From Odiellus spinosus (lineage: Eukaryota; Arthropoda; Arachnida; Opiliones; Phalangiidae), in the NCBI GenBank assembly GCA_963920705.1, contig OY987233.1, forward strand, positions 1,426,001 to 1,490,000: DNA of 64,000 nt. Direction: 5' to 3'. A program made the position numbers and the translations under genes. Below, in pieces: positions 14,057 through 27,662 of the stretch. A model generated the notes under the pieces. The model worked only from the letters and a program-made list of their open reading frames with translations, ran no database searches and had not been told where the DNA came from. Within the stretch, counting starts at the first letter, position 1. Each line of letters begins with the position of its first letter.

Positions 14057-17000
14057 ATACTTGGGAAATTTGTGGATTTATACTTGGGAAATTTGTGGAT
14101 TTATACTTGGGAAATTTGTGGATTTATACTTCGGAAATTTGTGGAATTATACTTGGGAAATTTGTGGATTTATACTTGAGAAATTTGTTGATTTATACTT
14201 GGGAAATTTGTGGGTCTAGACTTGGGACATTTGTGGATCTAGACTTGGGACGTTTGTGGATCTAGACTTGGGAAATTTGTGGATCTACACTTGGGAAATT
14301 TGTGGATCTACTCTTGAGAAATTTGTGGATCTACACTAGGGAAATTTGTGGATCTACACTTGGGAAATTTGTGGATCTAGACTTGGGACATTTGTGGATC
14401 TAGACTTGGGACATATGTGGATCTAGACTTGGGAAATTTGTGGATCTACACTTGTAAAATTTGTGGATTTATACTTGGGAAATTTGTGGATTTATACTTG
14501 GGAAATTTGTGGATTTATACTTGGGAAATTTGTGGATTTATACTTCGGAAATTTGTTTATTTATACTTGGAAATTTGTGGATTTATATTTGGGAAATTTG
14601 TGGATTTATACTTGGGAAATTTGTGTATTTATACTTGGGAAATTTGTGGATATATACTTGGGAAATTTGTGGATTTATACTTGGGAAATTTGTGGATTTA
14701 ACTTAGGAAATTTGTGGATTTACACTTGGAAAATTTATGGATCTACACTTGGCAAATTTGTGGATCTACACTTGGCAAATTTGTGGATCTACACTTGGGA
14801 AATTTGTGGATCTACACTTGGGAAATTTGTGGATCTACACTTGGGAAATTTGTGGATCTACACTTGGGAAATTAGTGGATCTACACTTATAAATTTGTGG
14901 ATCTACACATGGCAAATTTGTGGGTCTACACTTTGCAAATTTGCGGATCTACACTTGGGAAATTTGTTGATCTACACTTGGGAAATTTGTGGATCTACAC
15001 TAGGGAAATTTGTGGATCTACACTTATAAATTTGTGGATCTACACATGGCAAATTTGTGGGTCTACACTTTGCAAATTTGCGGATCTACACTTGGGAAAT
15101 TTGTTGATCTACACTTGGGAAATTTGTGGATCTACACTAGGGAAATTTGTGGATCTACACTTGGGAAATTTGTGGATCTAGACTTGGGAAATTTGTGGAT
15201 CTACACTTGGGAAATTTGTGGATCTACTCTTGGGAAATTTGTGGATCTACACTAGGAAATTTGTGGATCTACACTTGGGAAATTTGTGGATCTTGACTTG
15301 GGACATTTGTGGATCTAGACTTGGGACATATGTGGATCTAGAATTGGGACATTTTTGAATTTATACTTGGGAAATTTGTGGATTTATACTTGGGAAATTT
15401 GGGGATTTATACTTGGGAAATTTGGGGATTTATTCTTGGGAAATTTGTGGATATAAATTTGGGAAATTTGGGGATTTATACTTGGGAAATTTGTGGAGTT
15501 ATAATTGGGAAATTTGTGGATTTATATTTGGGAAATTTTTGGATCTACACTTGGGAAATTTGTGGATCTACACTTGGAAAATTTGTGGATCTACACTTGG
15601 AAAATTTGTGGATCTACACTTGGGAAATTTGTGGATCTAAACTTGGGTAATTTGTGGATCTACACTTGGGAAATTTGTGGATCTATACTTGGGAAATTTG
15701 TGAATTGATACTTGGGAAATTTGTGGATTTATACTTGGGAAATTTGTGGATTTATACTTGGGAAATTTGTGGATTTATACTTGGGAAATTTGTGGATTTA
15801 TACTTGGGAAATTTGTGGATTTATACTTGGGAAATTTGTGGATTTATACTTCGGAAATTTGTGGATTTATACTTCGGAAATTTGTGGATTTATACTTGGG
15901 AAATTTGTGGATTTATACTTGGGAAATTTGTGGGTCTAGACTTGGGAAATTTTGGGTCTATACTTGGGAAATCTGTGGATTTATACTTGGGAAATTTGTG
16001 GATTTATACTTGGGAAATTTGTGGATTTATATTTGGGAAATTTGTGGATTTATACTTGGGAAATTTGTGGATTTATACTTTGGAAATTTGTGGATTTATA
16101 CTTGGAAATTTGTGGATTTATACTTAGGAAATTTGTGGATTTACACTTGGAAAATTTGTGGATCTACACTTGGAAAATTTGTGGATCTACACTTGGTAAA
16201 TTTGTGGATCTACACTTGGCAAAATTGTGGATCTACACTTGGCAAATTTGTGGATCTACACTTGGCAAATTTGTGGATCTACACTTGGGAAATTTGTGGA
16301 TCTACACTTGGGAAATTTGTGGATTTATACTTGGGAAATTTGTGGATTTATACTTGGGAAATTTGTGGATTTATACTTGGGAAATTTGTGGATTTATACT
16401 TGGGAAATTTGTGGATTTATACTTCGGAAATTTGTGGATTTATACTTGGGAAATTTGTGGATTTATACTTGGGAAATTTGTGGGTCTAGACTTGGGAAAT
16501 TTGTGGGTCTAGACTTGGGACATTTGTGGATCTAGACTTGGGACATTTGTGGATCTAGACTTGGGACATTTGTGGATCTAGACTTGGGACATATGTGGAT
16601 CTAGACTTGGGACATTTGTGGATCTAGACTGGGACATTTTTGAATTTATACTTGGGAAATTTGTGGATTTATATTTGGGAAATTTGGGGATTTATACTTG
16701 GGAAATTTGTGGATTTATACTTGGGAAATTTGTGGAGTTATAATTGGGAAATTTGTGGATTTATATTTGGGAAATTTGTGGATCTACACTGGCAAAATTT
16801 GTTTATCTACACTTGGGAAATTTGTGGATCTACACTTGGAAAATTTGTGGATCTACACTTGGGAAATTTGTGGATCTAAACTTGGGAAATTTGTGGATTT
16901 ATACTTGGGAAATTTGTGGATTTATACTTGGGAAATTTGTGGATTTATACTTGGGAAATTTGTGGATTTATACTTGGGAAATTTGTGGATTTATACTTCG

Positions 17001-20000
17001 GAAATTTGTGGATTTATACCTGGGAAATTTGTGGATTTATACTTGGGAAATTTGTGGGTCTAGACTTGGGAAATTTTGGGTCTATACTTGGGAAATTTGT
17101 GGATTTATACTTGGGAAATTTGTAGATCTACACTTGGCAAATTTGTGGATCTACACTTGGCAAATTTGTGGATCTACACTTGGCAGATTAGTGGATATAC
17201 ACTTGGCAAATTTGTGGATCTACACTTGGGAAATTTGTGGATCTGCACTTGGCAATTTGTGGATCTAAACTTATAAATTTGTGGATCTACACTTGTCAAA
17301 TTTGTGGATCTACACTTTGCAAATTTGTGGATCTACACTTGGGAAATTTGTGGATCTACACTTGGGAAACTTTCGGGTCTACACTTGGGAAATTTGTGGA
17401 TTTATACTTGGGAAATTTGTGGATTTATACTTGGGAAATTTGTGGATTTATTCTTGGGATATTTGTGGATTTATACTTCGGAAATTTGTGGATTTATACT
17501 TGGGAAATTTGTGGATTTATACTTGGGAAATTTGTGGATTTATACTTGGGAAATTTGTGGGTCTAGACTTGGGACATTTGTGGATCTAGACTTGGGACAT
17601 TTGTGGATCTAGACTTGGGACATTTGTGGATCTAGACTTGGGGTATTTGTGGATCTAGACTTGGGACATTTTTGAATTTATACTTGGGAAATTTGTGGAT
17701 TTATACTTGGGAAATTTGTGGATTTATACTTCGGAAATTTGTGGGTCTAGACTTGGGAAATTTTGGGTCTATACTTGGGAAATCTGTGGATTTATACTTG
17801 GGAAATTTGTGGATTTATACTTGGGAAATTTGTAGATCTACACTTGGCAAATTTGTGGATCTACACTTGGCAAATTTGTGGATCTACACTTGGCAGAATA
17901 GTGGATATACACTTGGCAAATTTGTGGATCTACACTTGGGAAATTTGTGGATCTGCACTTGGCAATTTGTGGATCTAAACTTATAAATTTGTGGATCTAC
18001 ACTTGTCAAATTTGTGGATCTACACTTTGCAAATTTGTGGATCTACACTTGGGAAATTTGTGGATCTACACTTGGGAAACTTTCGGGTCTACACTTGGGA
18101 AATTTGTGGATTTATACTTGGGAAATTTGTGGATTTATACTTGGGAAATTTGTGGATTTATACTTGGGATATTTGTGGATTTATACTTCGGAAATTTGTG
18201 GATTTATACTTGGGAAATTTGTGGATTTATACTTGGGAAATTTGTGGATTTATACTTGGGAAATTTGTGGGTCTAGACTTGGGACATTTGTGGATCTAGA
18301 CTTGGGACATTTGTGGATCTAGACTTGGGGTATTTGTGGATCTAGACTTGGGACATTTTTGAATTTATACTTGGGAAATTTGTGGATTTATACTTGGGAA
18401 ATTTGTGGATTTATACTTCGGAAATTTGTGGATTTATACTTGGGAAATTTGGGGATTTATACTTCGGAAATTTGTGGATTTATACTTGGGAAATTTGTGG
18501 ATTTATACTTGGGAAATTTGTGGGTCTAGACTTGGGAAATTTTGGGTCTATACTTGGGAAATTTGTGGATTTATACTTGGGAAATTTGTAGATCTACACT
18601 TGGCAAATTTGTGGATCTACACTTGGCAAATTTGTGGATCTACACTTGGCAGATTAGTGGATATACACTTGGCAAATTTGTGGATCTACACTTGGGAAAT
18701 TTGTGGATCTGCACTTGGCAATTTGTGGATCTAAACTTATAAATTTGTGGATCTACACTTGTCAAATTTGTGGATCTACACTTTGCAAATTTGTGGATCT
18801 ACACTTGGGAAATTTGTGGATCTACACTTGGGAAACTTTCGGGTCTACACTTGGGAAATTTGTGGATTTATACTTGGGAAATTTGTGGATTTATACTTGG
18901 GAAATTTGTGGATTTATACTTGGGAAATTTGTGGATTTATACTTGGGATATTTGTGGATTTATACTTCGGAAATTTGTGGATTTATACTTGGGAAATTTG
19001 TGGATTTATACTTGGGAAATTTGTGGATTTATACTTGGGAAATTTGTGGGTCTAGACTTGGGACATTTGTGGATCTAGACTTGGGACATTTGTGGATCTA
19101 GACTTGGGACATTTGTGGATCTAGACTTGGGGTATTTGTGGATCTAGACTTGGGGTATTTGTGGATCTAGACTTGGGACATTTTTGAATTTATACTTGGG
19201 AAATTTGTGGATTTATACTTGGGAAATTTGTGGATTTATACTTCGGAAATTTGTGGGTCTAGACTTGGGAAATTTTGGGTCTATACTTGGGAAATCTGTG
19301 GATTTATACTTGGGAAATTTGTGGATTTATACTTGGGAAATTTGTAGATTTATACTTCGGAAATTTGTGGATCTACACTTGGGAAATTTGTGGATCTACA
19401 CTTGGGAAACTTTCGGGTCTACACTTGGGAAATTTGTGGATTAATACTTGGGAAATTTGTGGATTTATACTTGGGAAATTTGTGGATTTATACTTGGGAA
19501 ATTTGTGGATTTATACTTCGGAAATTTGTGGAATTATACTTGGGAAATTTGTGGATTTATACTTGAGAAATTTGTTGATTTATACTTGGGAAATTTGTGG
19601 GTCTAGACTTGGGACATTTGTGGATCTAGACTTGGGACGTTTGTGGATCTAGACTTGGGAAATTTGTGGATCTACACTTGGGAAATTTGTGGATCTACTC
19701 TTGAGAAATTTGTGGATCTACACTAGGGAAATTTGTGGATCTACACTTGGGAAATTTGTGGATCTAGACTTGGGACATTTGTGGATCTAGACTTGGGACA
19801 TATGTGGATCTAGACTTGGGAAATTTGTGGATCTACACTTGTAAAATTTGTGGATTTATACTTGGGAAATTTGTGGATTTATACTTGGGAAATTTGTGGA
19901 TTTATACTTGGGAAATTTGTGGATTTATACTTCGGAAATTTGTTTATTTATACTTGGAAATTTGTGGATTTATATTTGGGAAATTTGTGGATTTATACTT

Positions 20001-23000
20001 GGGAAATTTGTGTATTTATACTTGGGAAATTTGTGGATATATACTTGGGAAATTTGTGGATTTATACTTGGGAAATTTGTGGATTTAACTTAGGAAATTT
20101 GTGGATTTACACTTGGAAAATTTATGGATCTACACTTGGCAAATTTGTGGATCTACACTTGGCAAATTTGTGGATCTACACTTGGGAAATTTGTGGATCT
20201 ACACTTGGGAAATTTGTGGATCTACACTTGGGAAATTTGTGGATCTACACTTGGGAAATTAGTGGATCTACACTTATAAATTTGTGGATCTACACATGGC
20301 AAATTTGTGGGTCTACACTTTGCAAATTTGCGGATCTACACTTGGGAAATTTGTTGATCTACACTTGGGAAATTTGTGGATCTACACTAGGGAAATTTGT
20401 GGATCTACACTTATAAATTTGTGGATCTACACATGGCAAATTTGTGGGTCTACACTTTGCAAATTTGCGGATCTACACTTGGGAAATTTGTTGATCTACA
20501 CTTGGGAAATTTGTGGATCTACACTAGGGAAATTTGTGGATCTACACTTGGGAAATTTGTGGATCTAGACTTGGGAAATTTGTGGATCTACACTTGGGAA
20601 ATTTGTGGATCTACTCTTGGGAAATTTGTGGATCTACACTAGGAAATTTGTGGATCTACACTTGGGAAATTTGTGGATCTTGACTTGGGACATTTGTGGA
20701 TCTAGACTTGGGACATATGTGGATCTAGAATTGGGACATTTTTGAATTTATACTTGGGAAATTTGTGGATTTATACTTGGGAAATTTGGGGATTTATACT
20801 TGGGAAATTTGGGGATTTATTCTTGGGAAATTTGTGGATATAAATTTGGGAAATTTGGGGATTTATACTTGGGAAATTTGTGGAGTTATAATTGGGAAAT
20901 TTGTGGATTTATATTTGGGAAATTTTTGGATCTACACTTGGGAAATTTGTGGATCTACACTTGGAAAATTTGTGGATCTACACTTGGAAAATTTGTGGAT
21001 CTACACTTGGGAAATTTGTGGATCTAAACTTGGGTAATTTGTGGATCTACACTTGGGAAATTTGTGGATCTATACTTGGGAAATTTGTGAATTGATACTT
21101 GGGAAATTTGTGGATTTATACTTGGGAAATTTGTGGATTTATACTTGGGAAATTTGTGGATTTATACTTGGGAAATTTGTGGATTTATACTTGGGAAATT
21201 TGTGGATTTATACTTGGGAAATTTGTGGATTTATACTTCGGAAATTTGTGGATTTATACTTCGGAAATTTGTGGATTTATACTTGGGAAATTTGTGGATT
21301 TATACTTGGGAAATTTGTGGGTCTAGACTTGGGAAATTTTGGGTCTATACTTGGGAAATCTGTGGATTTATACTTGGGAAATTTGTGGATTTATACTTGG
21401 GAAATTTGTGGATTTATATTTGGGAAATTTGTGGATTTATACTTGGGAAATTTGTGGATTTATACTTTGGAAATTTGTGGATTTATACTTGGAAATTTGT
21501 GGATTTATACTTAGGAAATTTGTGGATTTACACTTGGAAAATTTGTGGATCTACACTTGGAAAATTTGTGGATCTACACTTGGTAAATTTGTGGATCTAC
21601 ACTTGGCAAAATTGTGGATCTACACTTGGCAAATTTGTGGATCTACACTTGGCAAATTTGTGGATCTACACTTGGGAAATTTGTGGATCTACACTTGGGA
21701 AATTTGTGGATTTATACTTGGGAAATTTGTGGATTTATACTTGGGAAATTTGTGGATTTATACTTGGGAAATTTGTGGATTTATACTTGGGAAATTTGTG
21801 GATTTATACTTCGGAAATTTGTGGATTTATACTTGGGAAATTTGTGGATTTATACTTGGGAAATTTGTGGGTCTAGACTTGGGAAATTTGTGGGTCTAGA
21901 CTTGGGACATTTGTGGATCTAGACTTGGGACATTTGTGGATCTAGACTTGGGACATTTGTGGATCTAGACTTGGGACATATGTGGATCTAGACTTGGGAC
22001 ATTTGTGGATCTAGACTGGGACATTTTTGAATTTATACTTGGGAAATTTGTGGATTTATATTTGGGAAATTTGGGGATTTATACTTGGGAAATTTGTGGA
22101 TTTATACTTGGGAAATTTGTGGAGTTATAATTGGGAAATTTGTGGATTTATATTTGGGAAATTTGTGGATCTACACTGGCAAAATTTGTTTATCTACACT
22201 TGGGAAATTTGTGGATCTACACTTGGAAAATTTGTGGATCTACACTTGGGAAATTTGTGGATCTAAACTTGGGAAATTTGTGGATTTATACTTGGGAAAT
22301 TTGTGGATTTATACTTGGGAAATTTGTGGATTTATACTTGGGAAATTTGTGGATTTATACTTGGGAAATTTGTGGATTTATACTTCGGAAATTTGTGGAT
22401 TTATACCTGGGAAATTTGTGGATTTATACTTGGGAAATTTGTGGGTCTAGACTTGGGAAATTTTGGGTCTATACTTGGGAAATTTGTGGATTTATACTTG
22501 GGAAATTTGTAGATCTACACTTGGCAAATTTGTGGATCTACACTTGGCAAATTTGTGGATCTACACTTGGCAGATTAGTGGATATACACTTGGCAAATTT
22601 GTGGATCTACACTTGGGAAATTTGTGGATCTGCACTTGGCAATTTGTGGATCTAAACTTATAAATTTGTGGATCTACACTTGTCAAATTTGTGGATCTAC
22701 ACTTTGCAAATTTGTGGATCTACACTTGGGAAATTTGTGGATCTACACTTGGGAAACTTTCGGGTCTACACTTGGGAAATTTGTGGATTTATACTTGGGA
22801 AATTTGTGGATTTATACTTGGGAAATTTGTGGATTTATTCTTGGGATATTTGTGGATTTATACTTCGGAAATTTGTGGATTTATACTTGGGAAATTTGTG
22901 GATTTATACTTGGGAAATTTGTGGATTTATACTTGGGAAATTTGTGGGTCTAGACTTGGGACATTTGTGGATCTAGACTTGGGACATTTGTGGATCTAGA

Positions 23001-24830
23001 CTTGGGACATTTGTGGATCTAGACTTGGGGTATTTGTGGATCTAGACTTGGGACATTTTTGAATTTATACTTGGGAAATTTGTGGATTTATACTTGGGAA
23101 ATTTGTGGATTTATACTTCGGAAATTTGTGGGTCTAGACTTGGGAAATTTTGGGTCTATACTTGGGAAATCTGTGGATTTATACTTGGGAAATTTGTGGA
23201 TTTATACTTGGGAAATTTGTAGATCTACACTTGGCAAATTTGTGGATCTACACTTGGCAAATTTGTGGATCTACACTTGGCAGAATAGTGGATATACACT
23301 TGGCAAATTTGTGGATCTACACTTGGGAAATTTGTGGATCTGCACTTGGCAATTTGTGGATCTAAACTTATAAATTTGTGGATCTACACTTGTCAAATTT
23401 GTGGATCTACACTTTGCAAATTTGTGGATCTACACTTGGGAAATTTGTGGATCTACACTTGGGAAACTTTCGGGTCTACACTTGGGAAATTTGTGGATTT
23501 ATACTTGGGAAATTTGTGGATTTATACTTGGGAAATTTGTGGATTTATACTTGGGATATTTGTGGATTTATACTTCGGAAATTTGTGGATTTATACTTGG
23601 GAAATTTGTGGATTTATACTTGGGAAATTTGTGGATTTATACTTGGGAAATTTGTGGGTCTAGACTTGGGACATTTGTGGATCTAGACTTGGGACATTTG
23701 TGGATCTAGACTTGGGGTATTTGTGGATCTAGACTTGGGACATTTTTGAATTTATACTTGGGAAATTTGTGGATTTATACTTGGGAAATTTGTGGATTTA
23801 TACTTCGGAAATTTGTGGATTTATACTTGGGAAATTTGGGGATTTATACTTCGGAAATTTGTGGATTTATACTTGGGAAATTTGTGGATTTATACTTGGG
23901 AAATTTGTGGGTCTAGACTTGGGAAATTTTGGGTCTATACTTGGGAAATTTGTGGATTTATACTTGGGAAATTTGTAGATCTACACTTGGCAAATTTGTG
24001 GATCTACACTTGGCAAATTTGTGGATCTACACTTGGCAGATTAGTGGATATACACTTGGCAAATTTGTGGATCTACACTTGGGAAATTTGTGGATCTGCA
24101 CTTGGCAATTTGTGGATCTAAACTTATAAATTTGTGGATCTACACTTGTCAAATTTGTGGATCTACACTTTGCAAATTTGTGGATCTACACTTGGGAAAT
24201 TTGTGGATCTACACTTGGGAAACTTTCGGGTCTACACTTGGGAAATTTGTGGATTTATACTTGGGAAATTTGTGGATTTATACTTGGGAAATTTGTGGAT
24301 TTATACTTGGGAAATTTGTGGATTTATACTTGGGATATTTGTGGATTTATACTTCGGAAATTTGTGGATTTATACTTGGGAAATTTGTGGATTTATACTT
24401 GGGAAATTTGTGGATTTATACTTGGGAAATTTGTGGGTCTAGACTTGGGACATTTGTGGATCTAGACTTGGGACATTTGTGGATCTAGACTTGGGACATT
24501 TGTGGATCTAGACTTGGGGTATTTGTGGATCTAGACTTGGGGTATTTGTGGATCTAGACTTGGGACATTTTTGAATTTATACTTGGGAAATTTGTGGATT
24601 TATACTTGGGAAATTTGTGGATTTATACTTCGGAAATTTGTGGGTCTAGACTTGGGAAATTTTGGGTCTATACTTGGGAAATCTGTGGATTTATACTTGG
24701 GAAATTTGTGGATTTATACTTGGGAAATTTGTAGATTTATACTTCGGAAATTTGTGGATCTACACTTGGGAAATTTGTGGATCTACACTTGGGAAACTTT
24801 CGGGTCTACACTTGGGAAATTTGTGGATTT
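14057..24830 (+). repeat. 5387-bp tandem duplication, near-perfect
   Basis: Bases 14,057–19,443 and 19,444–24,830 appear to be the same 5387-bp sequence. Many irregular landmarks recur at exactly +5387: a GTAAAATTTGTGG unit near 14,454 and 19,841, a shortened ACTAGGAAATTT near 15,252 and 20,639, GGCAGATTAGTGG near 17,183 and 22,570, GGCAGAATAGTGG near 17,893 and 23,280, and AACTTTCGGG near 17,367 and 22,754. The only difference I noticed is one base at 19,443 (TTAATAC against TTTATAC), exactly at the copy junction. Either a very recent tandem duplication or an assembly artefact could produce this. Confidence 0.88.
17076..19443 (+). repeat. 710/756-bp higher-order repeat family (nested)
   Basis: A block comprising GGGTCTATACTT, GGCAGATTAGTGGATATAC, GGATCTGCACTTGGC and AACTTTCGGG recurs with offsets of 710 and then 756 bp (31 and 33 units, each minus 3 bases). 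The AACTTTCGGG unit falls near 17,361, 18,071, 18,827 and 19,401. The family repeats in the second 5387-bp copy and again near 26,164, 26,897 (offset 733) and 29,323. The period is therefore about 32 units with gain or loss of single units. Confidence 0.85.
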
Positions 24831-27662
24831 ATACTTGGGAAATTTGTGGATTTATACTTGGGAAATTTGTGGATTTATACTTGGGATATTTGTGGATTTA
24901 TACTTCGGAAATTTGTGGATTTATACTTGGGAAATTTGTGGATTTATACTTGGGAAATTTGTGGATTTATACTTGGGAAATTTGTGGGTCTAGACTTGGG
25001 ACATTTGTGGATCTAGACTTGGGACATTTGTGGATCTAGACTTGGGGTATTTGTGGATCTAGACTTGGGACATTTTTGAATTTATACTTGGGAAATTTGT
25101 GGATTTATACTTGGGAAATTTGTGGATTTATACTTCGGAAATTTGTGGGTCTAGACTTGGGAAATTTTGGGTCTATACTTGGGAAATCTGTGGATTTATA
25201 CTTGGGAAATTTGTGGATTTATACTTGGGAAATTTGTGGATTTATATTTGGGAAATTTGTGGATTTATACTTGGAAAATTTGTGGATTTATACTTGGGAA
25301 ATTTGTTTATTTATACTTGGGAAATTTGTGGATTTATACTTGTAAAATTTGTGGATTTATACTTGGGAAATTTGTGGATTTATACTTAGGAAATTTGTGG
25401 ATTTACACTTGGAAAATTTGTGGATCTACACTTGGTAAATTTGGATCTACACTTGGCAAATTTGTGAATCTACACTTGGCAAATTTGTGGATCTACACTT
25501 GGCAAATTTGTAGATCTACACTTGGGAAATTTGTGGATCTACACTTGGGAAATTTGTGTATTTATATTTGGGAAATTTGTGGATCTACACTGGCAAAATT
25601 TGTTTATCTACACTTGGGAAATTTGTGGATCTACACTTGGAAAATTTGTGGATCTACACTTGGGAAATTTGTGGATCTAAACTTGGGAAATTTGTGGATT
25701 TATACTTGGGAAATTTGTGGATTTATACTTGGGAAATTTGTGGATTTATACTTGGGAAATTTGTGGATTTATACTTGGGAAATTTGGGGATTTATACTTC
25801 GGAAATTTGTGGATTTATACTTGGGAAATTTGTGGATTTATACTTGGGAAATTTGTGGGTCTAGAATTGGGAAATTTTGGGTCTATACTTGGGAAATTTG
25901 TGGATTTATACTTGGGAAATTTGTAGATCTACACTTGGCAAATTTGTGGATCTACACTTGGCAAATTTGTGGATCTACACTTGGCAGATTAGTGGATATA
26001 CACTTGGCAAATTTGTGGATCTACACTTGGGAAATTTGTGGATCTGCACTTGGCAATTTGTGGATCTAAACTTATAAATTTGTGGATCTACACTTGTCAA
26101 ATTTGTGGATCTACACTTTGCAAATTTGTGGATCTACACTTGGGAAATTTGTGGATCTACACTTGGGAAACTTTCGGGTCTACACTTGGGAAATTTGTGG
26201 ATTTATACTTGGGAAATTTGTGGATTTATACTTGGGAAATTTGTGGATTTATACTTGGGATATTTGTGGATTTATACTTCGGAAATTTGTGGATTTATAC
26301 TTGGGAAATTTGTGGATTTATACTTGGGAAATTTGTGGATTTATACTTGGGAAATTTGTGGGTCTAGACTTGGGACATTTGTGGATCTAGACTTGGGACA
26401 TTTGTGGATCTAGACTTGGGACATTTGTGGATCTAGACTTGGGGTATTTGTGGATCTAGACTTGGGGTATTTATGGATCTAGACTTGGGACATTTTTGAA
26501 TTTATACTTGGGAAATTTGTGGATTTATACTTGGGAAATTTGTGGATTTATACTTCGGAAATTTGTGGGTCTAGACTTGGGAAATTTTGGGTCTATACTT
26601 GGGAAATCTGTGGATTTATACTTGGGAAATTTGTGGATTTATACTTGGGAAATTTGTAGATCTACACTTGGCAAATTTGTGGATCTACACTTGGCAAATT
26701 TGTGGATCTACACTTGGCAGATTAGTGGATATACACTTGGCAAATTTGTGGATCTACACTTGGGAAATTTGTGGATCTGCACTTGGCAATTTGTGGATCT
26801 AAACTTATAAATTTGTGGATCTACACTTGTCAAATTTGTGGATCTACACTTTGCAAATTTGTGGATCTACACTTGGGAAATTTGTGGATCTACACTTGGG
26901 AAACTTTCGGGTCTACACTTGGGAAATTTGTGGATTTATACTTGGGAAATTTGTGGATTTATACTTGGGAAATTTGTGGATTTATACTTGGGATATTTGT
27001 GGATTTATACTTCGGAAATTTGTGGATTTATACTTGGGAAATTTGTGGATTTATACTTGGGAAATTTGTGGATTTATACTTGGGAAATTTGTGGGTCTAG
27101 ACTTGGGACATTTGTGGATCTAGACTTGGGACATTTGTGGATCTAGACTTGGGGTATTTGTGGATCTAGACTTGGGACATTTTTGAATTTATACTTGGGA
27201 AATTTGTGGATTTATACTTGGGAAATTTGTGGATTTATACTTCGGAAATTTGTGGGTCTAGACTTGGGAAATTTTGGGTCTATACTTGGGAAATCTGTGG
27301 ATTTATACTTGGGAAATTTGTGGATTTATACTTGGGAAATTTGTGGATTTATATTTGGGAAATTTGTGGATTTATACTTGGAAAATTTGTGGATTTATAC
27401 TTGGGAAATTTGTTTATTTATACTTGGGAAATTTGTGGATTTATACTTGTAAAATTTGTGGATTTATACTTGGGAAATTTGTGGATTTATACTTAGGAAA
27501 TTTGTGGATTTACACTTGGAAAATTTGTGGATCTACACTTGGTAAATTTGGATCTACACTTGGCAAATTTGTGAATCTACACTTGGCAAATTTGTGGATC
27601 TACACTTGGCAAATTTGTAGATCTACACTTGGGAAATTTGTGGATCTACACTTGGGAAATTT
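24750..27662 (+). repeat. 2107-bp segmental repeat
   Basis: About 24,750–25,555 matches about 26,857–27,662 at offset 2107 bp, including a TTTGTTTATTTATACTT unit, a GTAAAATTT unit and a truncated GGTAAATTTGGATC junction. Between the two lies a 733-bp higher-order pair (AACTTTCGGG near 26,164 and 26,897). The copies diverge at the right edge, where one has TGTGTATTTATATTT and the other TGTGGATTTATACTT. Confidence 0.8.
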
